Shown one piece after another: positions 1 to 9,586 of a DNA stretch of 64,000 nucleotides. Under the pieces are notes generated by a model that saw only the letters and a program-made list of their open reading frames with translations, was not told the DNA's origin and did no database searches. The position numbers were made by a program, and so were the translations under genes. The stretch is from Puccinellia tenuiflora (taxonomy: Eukaryota; Streptophyta; Magnoliopsida; Poales; Poaceae). The first letter of the stretch is position 1; each line of letters opens with the position of its first letter. The stretch is taken from positions 852,518 to 916,517 of the forward strand of contig QRDG01000238.1 in NCBI GenBank assembly GCA_012064385.1, in the 5' to 3' direction.

Positions 1-1
1 T

Positions 2-6
2 TTTAT
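2..6. repeat. Left target-site duplication TTTAT
   Basis: TTTAT directly precedes the 5' LTR and is repeated at 13476-13480 directly after the 3' LTR. A 5-bp duplication is the normal footprint of a Ty3/gypsy integrase. Confidence 0.9.
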
Positions 7-3000
7 TGTAACAGCCCCACTTTTGGTACCAGAAAATATGAGTAAAATTTTCACTTTTTGCATCTCAATTGCATCATGGCATATTTATTCAAATTGCTTC
101 ACATGAAATAATCAGGGAACAACAATTGAGGAACCAAAGGTGATGATGTGAATGGTGAACAAAATTTCAAAGCAACTAAACATATTTGTCCAGGAAGTTC
201 TAACTAATACAAATATGTTTGTGGCAAATATTAATGCAATTGCAAATTCAAATATTTAAATAAAACCCTAAAATACAAGAGAGCAAATGCTGAAATGTTA
301 CCACATGAAATATTTTCCAAATGGGCTGCAAGTTTTACCACAGGTTGTAAATAATATATGTTGGCTCTGTGAATTTTTTTAGAATTTTTAAAATTAATTA
401 AGGGCCTCAATTAAATAGAAAAGACTGCTATTTCAATTAAAGAATTAAAAACAGAAAAGAAAAAGACAGGCAGGGGGTTTTTGCAAAGTCGCCATCGTCT
501 TCACGCTGTAGCGACCGCGTCCTCCCGCCACCATTGCCGACGAACCTCGTCGCCACTGTCGCGACTCCCTCGCTCTCTGGCCTCCCACGGTGGATAAGAC
601 GCACGCCCGCTGCCCTAGCTACTCGCGCGCCCCCCTTTTTCCCCCACCTGCAAAAACCCTAAATCGAGCCGCGCATGGCCGTGCGCTGACCGAGCCGCCG
701 CCGCTCGCCGCCGATGTTGCAGACCTCCCAGAGCAGATCGAGCTGGGGCGAAAGCTCGGCCTCCTTCTCCTCTTCCTCCTCCTCCAGGCAATCGGGCCGG
801 GACGCCCTAGATCGACGCAATCATCTTCGTCTTCTCCGACGCTGCCGACACCGGCCACCGTGAGTCACCACCGCACCAGCCCTCCTCTGCCACCGCCGAC
901 CTCACGCACGCGCTCAGGGTGAGCTCACGGTCCTAACGGACACCTCCTTCCTCTCTCTCTCACTCTCGGTTGCCGTTTCCCCCGTCGGCCGAACCGTGCC
1001 TCCGCCGTGGCTCGTCGCCGGCGTCCTTTCCGGTGACCATTTGGTCCCTACCGCCGCCACCTAGCTTGCCTCAGCGCGTAGACCCCAACCGTGCCCTCCG
1101 TTAGGCCTAGATTGCCGTAGATCGACGAGTGCATGATCGGCAGGCCGCCGGCCGCCGTCGCGCCGCACCGGTCGTGGCCTCCCCGCGCCTGTCAAATCTG
1201 CCAGTGGGCCGCTGGCCGACGTGGCATGCCAGCGTGGCTGCTGCCCCACCGGTCAGCCACCGTGGCTAGATGCGGCCCGGTACAAAACGTCCGGGGCATT
1301 TTTCCTGAAATTTAATTAAAAGACAGAATTTGATATGAACTTTGAAATTTGATAACTTTTGAACCACAAGTCCAAAAATTACAAATAATATGTCAAAATG
1401 CTCAGCAACAAAATGTCTACCTGTTAGTGCCATTGGTTAAATTATTTGGTCAAATTAAATTGCCCATATTTAATAAAAACAGAAATGGCAGAAAATAAGG
1501 GGAATTTAGAAATTGCATAATTTTAGTTTTACTTGTCCAAAAATTGTGTTCAATAGCTCAAAATGATCAGTGAACAATGGGCTACCACTTTATGCCCTTT
1601 TAGAGAGTTGGAGAATTAAATTTTAGTGCTGTTTACCAAAAATTACTAAAATGGCAGATTTAAATCCCATATTGAATAAATCATAACTTGGTGAATATTA
1701 CATCAAAAATTGCAAATGATATACCAAAATGACCAGCAAAGCAAATGCTATCTACCTATGTTAATATCACAGCATGAAAATAAATTTTCCTTTGATGTTA
1801 ATTTCGAATTGGTTAAAATGATTTAAATCGCATAACCGTTTAAATCATCATTTCTTCACCGTTAATCGGAAAAATGCAAACAAGGTACCAAAATGATCAG
1901 TAGGTTAATACCTATCTAATAATGTCATTTTCATGCATTTAGGACCCATATTTCAGTACTGGACGTTTTGATAAATAACGCAAATCACTAAGTTAAAGAT
2001 GGAGTTTTAACCCGTTAATTGTGATATTTAATTTAGGGGTTCCATTTAACTTGTGGGACATGCCCAATACCTTTCCCATGCATAATATGACCATATCATC
2101 ATGATTGTGCATTGCACCGTGTATTCGTGTTATTTATTCCTTTCTTGTATTGTTTGTGTTTCGGTAGATTCTGGAGTCGAGGTTCCACCACAATACCTTG
2201 ACAACCAGCGCGACCAGTACTACCAGCAAGGCAAGAGATAACCTAACCTTCTTGGCATATCTCATATTACCCAAGTATTTTATCCACCATAATATTGCAT
2301 TCGATTCTAGCAACAAGTTTTGGTCAGTATATAGAGTATCCTATCATTGCATGCTCCTTGAACCATTACCTGTTTTCACTCCTATGAACCATAGGTTGAT
2401 GTGTTGGCCGGAGATCAATCATATCTGTTGTATGTCATGCTTAGATATGCTTAGCCATGCTCAGTTGGATGCTTAAGTTGTCCGTTGATTATTTCCATAA
2501 TTGTGAAGTGAATGGAATGTTCGGACAGTGGTGGAGACTTGTGTTGATAATTAATTGCTAAGAAGGCTGGGATGAGTTGCCATCGGGGATGGTGTTTTGT
2601 CTCGTTCTGGCCCCTAGGTGTGAGTTCTTATCTCTTGAACCAAGACCGAGCGTGCTTCCAAAGGTGGGAGTATGGGCTCCTTACTAACCGAATAATTAGT
2701 GCGGGCGTATCCAAGGGTCCTCTAGTTTGCGCTTTCCATTTGCGGGTGTGTGGATGAAGAAGATGATGATGATGGTGGTGATGATGATGGAGGTGATAGG
2801 AGTGGCGATGGGGCAGGGTGTTGAAATAGGCGCTGAACTTGTCCTGTCGTCACGATGACCCTTGGATAGTCTTATGCTTTGTAAAGGTTTAACCGCGCCT
2901 GCCCTGCCGGCTTTCCCCGGAAGAGAGCTAAATGATCAGGCAAGGGGTCGGACGATACCAATGGTAAAAACAGTACACCCCTGCAGGGTTTAATCTTTTC

Positions 3001-3307
3001 GAAAAGCCGTGTCCACGGTTATGGACAGCTTGGGAATAGATTATGAGATCATAGATAACCTGAACCTTTAATCAAATGGCAGCTAGAGGTTGCATAATCA
3101 ACGTGTGCTAATAGGTTCATTTCCTCGAGGGAGATTCGAGGGAGTGCCTTGGTGGAGATAAGTGGAGTTGTTGAATACAGTAGGTTCCCCGTGAACCGAA
3201 GAGAAAAGTGTTACCCTCTTATCCCCTTATGAAAATCTTCTGATTAGACGATGCCATGAGTCCTAGTCTTCGGAAGGAAAAACTAGCTTTATGCAAAACA
3301 ACCACTT

Positions 3308-3313
3308 ATATAG
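3308..3313 (+). promoter_or_regulatory. TATA-like box in the LTR
   Basis: TATATA lies about 590 bases before the LTR end, a reasonable place for the U3/R border. The same box is at 12882-12887 in the 3' LTR. Transcription would begin about 30 bases downstream, just before the palindrome at 3364. Position and sequence are seen; promoter activity is inferred. Confidence 0.45.
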
Positions 3314-3363
3314 CTTTGAAGCCTCCGTCAGCATTGGGCCTATATCGCCCTACTAATTCTTGC

Positions 3364-3378
3364 GAGTACGTCGTACTC
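3364..3378 (+). promoter_or_regulatory. Palindromic hairpin GAGTACG-T-CGTACTC near the inferred R start
   Basis: Two perfectly complementary 7-base arms flank one base. The identical motif occurs at 12939-12953 and 27007-27021 (same family), and at 14549-14563 and 29472-29486 in a diverged family. An arm-identical version with a four-base loop is in the non-autonomous LTRs (42583-42600, 49106-49123). It could form an RNA hairpin in the 5' leader or bind a dimeric factor. Confidence 0.55.
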
Positions 3379-3903
3379 AGCCTTGCTTTGTTGATTATTA
3401 TTTGTTTCAGAGGAGGACGCCACCGAACTGGAAGGTGGGTTCTACGTCGACTTCGACGAGTAGTCTGGGGTTCCCAGGTGGCAGCTTGGGACGTCTTGGA
3501 ACAGGCTGGCACGGGATGTTTATCTGTAGGCCTCTTAGGCCATAATTTGGATCTTGTTGTTTAGACAACTTTAAATTCGCTTCCGCTTGTTGTAATGATG
3601 GGTCAGTGACCTCTGATGTGTCATTTGCTATCTTTCTCAATTATATGAGTTGAACTATGATATCTTTGTGTCGTAGAGTCTATGATGTGCCACTTGTTCC
3701 GCAGTCTTGGTCTCTTTGTTATACGTGAAAGCGATGTCTGAGCTTATGGCATGATCGAGGTGTTGTGTGCCGATGATGTATTCCGAGCACGCCTGCCAAT
3801 GTGTTTTGGCCTGGGATTGGTAACCCCAGTAACCCTTGATTGTGTAGCATGACCGGTTGCACAATGTTTCACTGTATAGCTCTGGGGTCAGGGCGCTACA
3901 AAT

Positions 3904-3915
3904 TGGTATCAGAGC
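3904..3915 (+). other. Primer-binding site, initiator-Met tRNA type
   Basis: TGGTATCAGAGC begins three bases after the 5' LTR. It is the standard plant retrotransposon primer site complementary to the 3' end of initiator methionine tRNA. Confidence 0.9.
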
Positions 3916-4151
3916 AGTACTGCCTGTAGGAAACCCGTTCTATTGGTCGAAGTTGAGTCTAGTGTAGTAAAAGTTATTTATGAACTGAAAATGAGTTGTG
4001 AAAACCCTCTTAGGATTCTTTTTACTTCTTACCCAACTCGCTCTAACTCTGAGTCGCCTTACCTCTATTTGTCTTAAAGTTGGGTCAAAGTTTAAGGTTC
4101 ATCGGGGTTGGGTTCTTACCGTCTAGATTAATTCTTGAGTACCATTTCCGT

Positions 4152-4185
4152 TCCTAACTGTTGAACTGTTCTGTTATTGCTACAG
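4152..4185 (+). promoter_or_regulatory. Candidate 3' splice site before the leader ORF
   Basis: A branch-point-like TCCTAAC (4152-4158) is followed by a T-rich stretch and TACAG ending at 4185, exactly one base before the leader ORF start position. The same layout is preserved in the copy ending at 27828. It suggests the leader ORF start is joined to an upstream exon. The donor was not identified. Confidence 0.4.
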
Positions 4186-4926
4186 AGGACGCGTCCGGGA
4201 CTTGTTGTCCGTCTGACTCGCTGTGAGGGTGTCCGCGGGTTTCCCGCCTTGTTTGCTGCTGCCTTAGCCAGCCAGGGTTGCCCTTGGTACCCTGAGTACG
4301 TCGTGTACGAGCAGCACATGCCGTACGGACAGGGGCAATTCTTCTGTGAAGCCCGCGTCCTGACTCCGGATGGAGACGGAGTCCAGCACCAGAGTGTCGG
4401 TGTGGGCATGACCGTGGAGCAGGCTGTTCAAGAGGCTGCGTTCAACGGCCTCTCCGTGTACCGCGGCGACTGCGATTACTTAGACAACTCGATGTCTAAT
4501 TTTTACCACTTCCCTGCTGCTGAGGCTGGTCTAGAAGGCTGCTATGTTGCTAGGTACTCCAACCCAGCGACCGAGCCAGACCCCAGTCGCAGAGCTCTTA
4601 TCGAGATGGTCCGGGCGTTGGACCTTCGTGCCCGTCAGTGGTACCTATACACTGTGGCTGCCCGTGATAGTCACCGGAGCACCCTGCGGGCTTTGGAGCC
4701 TTATGTCAATGCCGGGATAGTTTCCCAAGATCTCCTTTCGCCGCTACCGATGGAGCTGCCCAACTACATGAGCAGCCCAAGAGTGGGTGGCACCATTCCA
4801 CCACGAGGACCTGCTCGAGATGTCGGGGGCGACGTACACACGCCGCCGTATGTTGACCAGCCAGCAAGTGCACGCCGTTTCCGCACTCGCTCTGTGCGTC
4901 TCCCGGAGAGTGCTCAGTACTTCTAG
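4186..4926 (+). pseudogene. Leader ORF (ORF0) between 5' LTR and gag, possible dsRBD-like fold
   Basis: A 246-codon open frame lies between the primer site and gag, where canonical Ty3/gypsy elements have no gene. The second copy starts it with ATG (27829); here that codon is AGG, so the start is lost while the frame stays open to TAG at 4924-4926. Residues about 20-93 show an alpha-beta-beta-beta-alpha pattern: a YVVYEQ strand, an FFCEARV strand, then VGVGMTVEQAVQEAAFNGL. The last follows the G-x-G...A...AA...L signature of double-stranded-RNA-binding domains, but the usual lysines are missing. A helical region and a proline-rich tail follow. The non-autonomous element's only ORF (43313-44104) has the same layout. 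The dsRBD assignment is inference; the existence and position of the ORF are direct observations. Confidence 0.6.
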
Positions 4927-5281
4927 GAGACCTGTGTCTGCGGGTACCTTGTATCGTATCTTTGCCTTCCTGCGTGATGAGCAAGATACCCACTATCTGT
5001 AGTGGTTTCCCTTTCGAGTTAGATTTGTTGTATCGAACCTAATGACTTGTATCATCCGTTCTTCCCATTCGTGTAATGCGTACTATAAGCTTGTGAGCTT
5101 GTACTTGAATCACTTAATGGGTTTTATTCCGACTGGCTAATGTCTGCTAAGTTCAATTATTTTCCTGCCATGTTGATGCGATGATACATGTTCTTCCTTG
5201 TGCACTCCTGCTAAATTGTTGCCGTCCGTGGTCACTTATTCTGGGATGGATACTAACTGTTTCCTTGTTCATATCTCCAGA
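4927..5281 (+). other. Spacer between leader ORF and gag, ending in a strong 3' splice site
   Basis: No coding sequence is seen. The spacer is T-rich and ends with TACTAAC (5251-5257, the ideal branch-point sequence), a pyrimidine-rich run and CCAG at 5280, one base before the gag ATG. It therefore looks like the 3' part of an intron. Splicing from an upstream donor would remove the leader ORF and make gag the first ORF of the spliced RNA. Confidence 0.5.
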
Positions 5282-6568
5282 ATGGCTCCTACCCGTCGTG
5301 GTGAGCAAAGCAACCCTGAGCTACCGCCGCCACCCACTATGGCGGAGGTACTGATGATCATCGAAGAGGGCCGCCTGCGCAATGAGAATCTTCTCGCGCA
5401 GTTAGTGCAGCAGGGGGCTCAGAGAAATACTGAATGTAACAATCTCAATGACTTCCTGAAGTCCCAGCCTCCCACCTTCGCTTATGCCAAGGAGCCGTTG
5501 GATGCTGATGATTGGCTGCGTGCCCTGGAGTGCAAGTTTGCCGCGCTACATGTTCCGGCTGCGGAACAAGTGAATTTTGCAACCTACCTTCTGATGGGAG
5601 CCGCTGGCTCTTGGTGGGAAAGCTATGTGGCCATGACTGCTGCTGGTCATGTGTTCACCTGGGAGGAATTCCGCACTGCCTTCCGTGCGGCTTACATCCC
5701 CAAGCCCATCATGGACTTGAAGAGAAGGGAGTTCCAGAATCTGAACCAGGGACGGATGGATCTCCAAGCTTATGGGCGGGAGTTCAATCACCTGTCTCGC
5801 TACGCCCCTCGAGATGGGACCAATGATGAGGACCGGCAATATCTGTTCCGCAAGGGACTGAATCCTCAACTTCGTTATGAGCTGTTGCCCTTCAAGTTCC
5901 CGTCCTTCCAGGAGCTGTACAACCAGGCTCTCACTCTGAAGCAAGGCAGGAAGGAGCTAGAGTCTTCCAGGAAGTCAGCTCCAGTGGACAACCAGGGCTC
6001 CTCTTCTTCCGAAGCCAAGAAGCGCAAGGTATTCGTGTCGTTCAGCTCGGTGCCCCGTGCTCCTTTCGTGCCCAAGCCTACAGGACACAAGCCACCTCCG
6101 CCTCGCCTAGCTACTTCGACCGTGGGTGCGGCCGGGAGTGGGTTCCGTCCTCGTCCGGCTGCACCGCCGGGACTCACTTGCTACGCCTGTGGTCAGCCGG
6201 GTCACTACTCCAGTGAGTGTCCGCAGAAGGCCAGGGGCTCTACACCTGCACCAGCACCTTCCACACCCGCTGCCAAGGCTGCGACTGTTAGCCGTGGTCG
6301 TCTGACCCACGTCTCTGCTGAAGCCGCTGAAGAGGACCCCGGTGTTCTCATGGGTGAGCTCCACATAAATGGATATCCAGCTACGGTCTTGTTTGATTCT
6401 GGTGCATCGCATTCATTCATATCCATAGCTTTCGCAGTTAGCCACCAAATTGCGTTCTTGAACATGAACTCCCCTCTAAAGGTTAAAACACCGGGATCTA
6501 GTTGGCTAACTGACTGGATTACTCCGGAAGTCCAGATATACTTAGGCAGATGTCCTTTTCCCTTCTAG
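5282..6568 (+). CDS. gag: Gag and protease part of the gag-pol polyprotein, ends at a premature TAG
   Basis: The ATG at 5282 directly follows a splice-acceptor-like sequence and opens a 428-codon frame. Residues about 60-225 match the plant retrotransposon gag domain (LDADDWLRALECKF, then ATYLLMGAAGSWWE and the FRAAYIP region). A CCHC zinc knuckle, CYACGQPGHYSSEC, is near residue 300 and should bind element RNA in the virus-like particle. An aspartic protease starts near residue 369 with the catalytic LFDSGASHSF. The frame stops at TAG 6566-6568 inside the protease domain, then continues in the same frame as pol, so the stop is a nonsense mutation and not a domain border. A more upstream non-ATG start near 5198 was rejected because it crosses the predicted splice site. 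Confidence 0.9.
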   Translation: MAPTRRGEQSNPELPPPPTMAEVLMIIEEGRLRNENLLAQLVQQGAQRNTECNNLNDFLKSQPPTFAYAKEPLDADDWLRALECKFAALHVPAAEQVNFATYLLMGAAGSWWESYVAMTAAGHVFTWEEFRTAFRAAYIPKPIMDLKRREFQNLNQGRMDLQAYGREFNHLSRYAPRDGTNDEDRQYLFRKGLNPQLRYELLPFKFPSFQELYNQALTLKQGRKELESSRKSAPVDNQGSSSSEAKKRKVFVSFSSVPRAPFVPKPTGHKPPPPRLATSTVGAAGSGFRPRPAAPPGLTCYACGQPGHYSSECPQKARGSTPAPAPSTPAAKAATVSRGRLTHVSAEAAEEDPGVLMGELHINGYPATVLFDSGASHSFISIAFAVSHQIAFLNMNSPLKVKTPGSSWLTDWITPEVQIYLGRCPFPF

Positions 6569-9550
6569 TTGATAGCCCTGAAGTCAGTTGGTATAGATGT
6601 TATTCTGGGTATGGACTGGCTAGTCAAATACCAGGCTAACTTAAATTGTGCCGCCAAATCTGTCACAGTGGTCCATCCAACCTTCGGACCAGTGACTTAC
6701 CTGTCCCCTCACTCCAAAATCCCAACCGCTACCGCTCCTCTCTCTCCAGAGATCAGCCTCTACTTTATGGAAGGTATCAACCCGCCTGAAATGCATGAGA
6801 TAGGTGTGGTGTGTGACTTTCCCAACGTCTTTCCTGAAGAATTGCCTAGCATGCCGCCAGATCGAACTGTGGAGTTTGTTATTGAACTGGTTCCCGGGAC
6901 TGCCCTGATTTCCAAGAGGCCGTACCGAATGCCGACAGAAGAGTTGACTGAACTGAAGAAGCAACTAGATGAACTGTTGGAATAGGAATTCATTCAGCCT
7001 AGTAGTTCCCCCTGGGGTTGCCCTGTCATCTTTGTCAAGAAGAGGGATACCAATGTTCCTCGTCTGGTTGTTGATTACCGCCCCCTGAATGCGGTAACCA
7101 TAAAAAATAAGTATCCTATTCCCAGGATGAATGATCTCTTCGATCAGCTAGCGGGCGCAACTGTATTCTCCAAGATGGATCTGCGGTCAGGCTACCATCA
7201 GATCAAAATCAGGAAGGAGGATATTCCTAAAACGGCATTCACTACCCGTTATGGGTTGTATGAGTATACCGTCATGTCATTTGGCCTCACCAATGCTCCA
7301 GCTACCTTCATGAGGCTAATGAACTCGATCTTCCACGAGTATCTTGACAAGTTTGTCATCATTTACATTGATGATATCCTCGTCTATTCCAAAACCGATG
7401 AAGAGCATGATGAGCATCTTTGCCTAGTTCTGACCAAGCTCCGCGAACATCGCCTCTACGCTAAGTTCTCAAAGTGTGAGTTCTGGCTGAAGGAACTCGT
7501 CTTCCTAGGTCATGTGGTGTCAGCTTACGGAGTGTCCGTTATACCTGACAAGATTCAGTCAATTCTGGATTGGCCTACCCCAAAGTCTGTCAAAGACATC
7601 CGCAGCTTCCTTGGGTTAGCGAGTTACTACCGCCGATTCATCGAAGGTTTCTCCAAGATAGCCAAAGCTTTGACCGACCTTCTCAAGAAAGACAAGAAGT
7701 TTGCCTGGACGGATAAGGCTGAAGAGAGCTTCCAAACACTAAAAGTCAAACTCACGACCACTCCTGTACTTGTCCTTCCAGACACCGATAAAGACTTTGT
7801 CGTCTATTGTGATGCATACCTCCAAGGTTTGGGCTGTGTATTGATGCAAGAAGGACATGTTGTCGCCTATGCTTCCCGTCAACTCAAACCACATGAGCAA
7901 AACTACCCTACTCATGATCTAGAGCTTGCTGCTGTGGTTCATGCTCTAAAGCAATGGAGGCCCTACCTGTTGGGTAACTGTTGCAAGATTTTCTCTGACC
8001 ATCAAAGTCTGAAGTACCTTTTCACTCAACCGGATCTGAACCTTCGACAGAGAAGATGGTTGGAGTTAATCAAGGACTATGATGTGACTCTCAACTACCA
8101 GCCTGGCAAGGCCAACGTAGTGGCTGATGCCTTGAGCCGCAAGTCTTATTGCAATACCCTAATGGTTGAGCGAGCTCAGCCCGCACTTCATGAAGAATTC
8201 GCACGTTTGAATCTGGAGATTGTCCCCTCCGGATATTTGGCCAACTTAGAAATCCAGTCCACCCTCGAGGATGATATCAAGGCCGCCCAGCAAAATGATG
8301 CTGAGATCCTCGAGATCAAGGAGAAGATAGCCAATGGGAAAGCCAAATGTTTCTCGATTGATGACAATGGTGTCGTCTACTTCGGTAACCGTCTGGTGGT
8401 GCCCAAGAGTGGGAACACAAAAGAGTTGATCCTCTTCGAAGCTCACGAGTCACCCATCTCTATTCATCCGGGTAGCACCAAAATGTACCAAGATCTTCGC
8501 CCTCAATTCTGGTGGTCTTGCATGAAGCGCGAGATCGCCGAGTATGTTGCAGAATGCGACGTCTGTCGCCGGGTAAAAGCTGAACATCAAAAGCCAGCGG
8601 GTACCCTTCGCCCCATAGCCATCCCCGAGTGGAAATGGGATGAAGTTGGTATGGATTTCATTACTGGCTTTCCAAGATCGCAAAAGGGTAATACCGCCAT
8701 CTGGGTAGTCATCGATCGTCTATCCAAGGTAGCTCATTTCCTTCCCGTACGCGAGGACATAACGGCGAAACAGTTGGCCGTGTTATATGTTGCCCGCATT
8801 GTTCCCCTCCACGGTGTTCCACTGAGGATCATCTCAGACCGTGGGAGCCTATTCGTATCCAGATTCTGGCAGAGCTTCCAATCTTCTATGGGAACCCGCC
8901 TCAACTTCAGCACCGCCTATCACCCTCAAACCGATGGCCAAACTGAAAGGGTGAACCAAGTTCTCGAGGATATGCTTCGGGCTTGTGTTATCTCCTTCGG
9001 CAAGGGTTGGGAAAAATACCTTCCCCTCGCCGAGTTCTCCTACAACAATAGCTATCAAGCCAGTTTGCAAATGGCTCCCTTTGAAGTCCTTTATGGGAGA
9101 AAATGTCGAACACCTCTCAATTGGTCCGAAACCGGAGAGAGGTCACTCTTCGGTCCTGACGTGATCAATGAGGCAGAAGAAAAGGTCCGTATCATTCAAG
9201 CAAATCTGAAGATTGCTCAATCTAGGCAGAAGAGCTATTATGATAAACATCATCAGGAGGTTCACTATGAAATTGGTGACAAAGCCTATCTTCGAGTCTC
9301 TCCCCTCCGAGGCGTTCGTCGTTTCGGAATCAAGGGAAAATTGGCACCTCGTTTTGTTGGTCCTTTCACTGTCCTGGGTAAGCGAGGTGATCTCTCCTAT
9401 CAACTCGAGCTCCCAGAGAATTTCCCAGATGTGCATAATGTGTTCCATGTTTCCCAACTCCGTCGTTGCTTCAAAGATCCTATTCGTGGGGTCAATTATG
9501 AAGAGTTGGATATTCAGGAGGAATACCCCGCCTTCTTCACTCAAGCCTAG
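6569..9550 (+). CDS. pol: Pol: end of protease, reverse transcriptase, RNase H, integrase
   Basis: This continues the gag frame to TAG at 9548-9550, with a second in-frame stop at 6983-6985. The protease end has the GIDVILGMDWL motif. RT runs from the LVVDYRPLNAVT region through LRSGYHQIKI to the catalytic YIDDILVYS near 7365. RNase H has its first acidic residue in YCDAYLQGLGCVLMQ. Integrase has an HHCC zinc finger (about 8440-8580) and an intact DD35E core: D in VGMDFITG, D in ISDRGS, E in QTERVNQ. The frame ends soon after NVFHVSQLRRC, leaving a short EEYPAFF tail where a chromodomain normally sits. With two stops it cannot make a full polyprotein without readthrough. Confidence 0.92.
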
Positions 9551-9572
9551 AATCTCGGGACGAGATTCCTGT

Positions 9573-9585
9573 AAGGGGGATAGAG
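9573..9585 (+). other. Polypurine tract
   Basis: AAGGGGGATAGAG ends two bases before the 3' LTR and would prime plus-strand DNA synthesis. The preceding TCTCGGGACGAGATTC inverted repeat also recurs near 44800, upstream of the non-autonomous element's 3' LTR. Confidence 0.8.
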
Positions 9586-9586
9586 T

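Larger units (their letters stand above)
7..3900 (+). repeat. 5' LTR of element 1
   Basis: It begins TGTAACAGCCCC and ends GGGCGCTACA, so it has the TG...CA ends expected of an LTR. It aligns over its whole length with 9587-13475 and, minus the first 90 bases, with 23736-27543. An AT-rich body surrounds a sharply GC-rich, CpG-rich block at about 480-1290 that includes AAACCCTAA telobox-like motifs near 268 and 655. A GAT/GGT simple repeat at about 2755-2800 varies in length between copies. A TATA-like box is at 3308-3313 and a perfect 7-bp-arm palindrome at 3364-3378. ORFs inside the LTR are not conserved proteins. Confidence 0.93.

Noticed and set aside
590..922. 110-codon frame in the LTR, repeated at 10171-10503 and 24229-24561
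   Set aside because: It is in every LTR copy because the LTR is repeated. It is proline/serine-rich in a GC-rich block, with equally long frames on the other strand and no domain.
4291..4310. GAGTACGTCGTGTACGAG in the leader ORF, similar to the LTR hairpin
   Set aside because: Arms are imperfect and it lies within codons for EYVVYE. Treated as coincidence.
5198..5281. 28-codon N-terminal extension of gag from a non-ATG start
   Set aside because: It spans an ideal branch point and acceptor, and the ATG at 5282 follows immediately.
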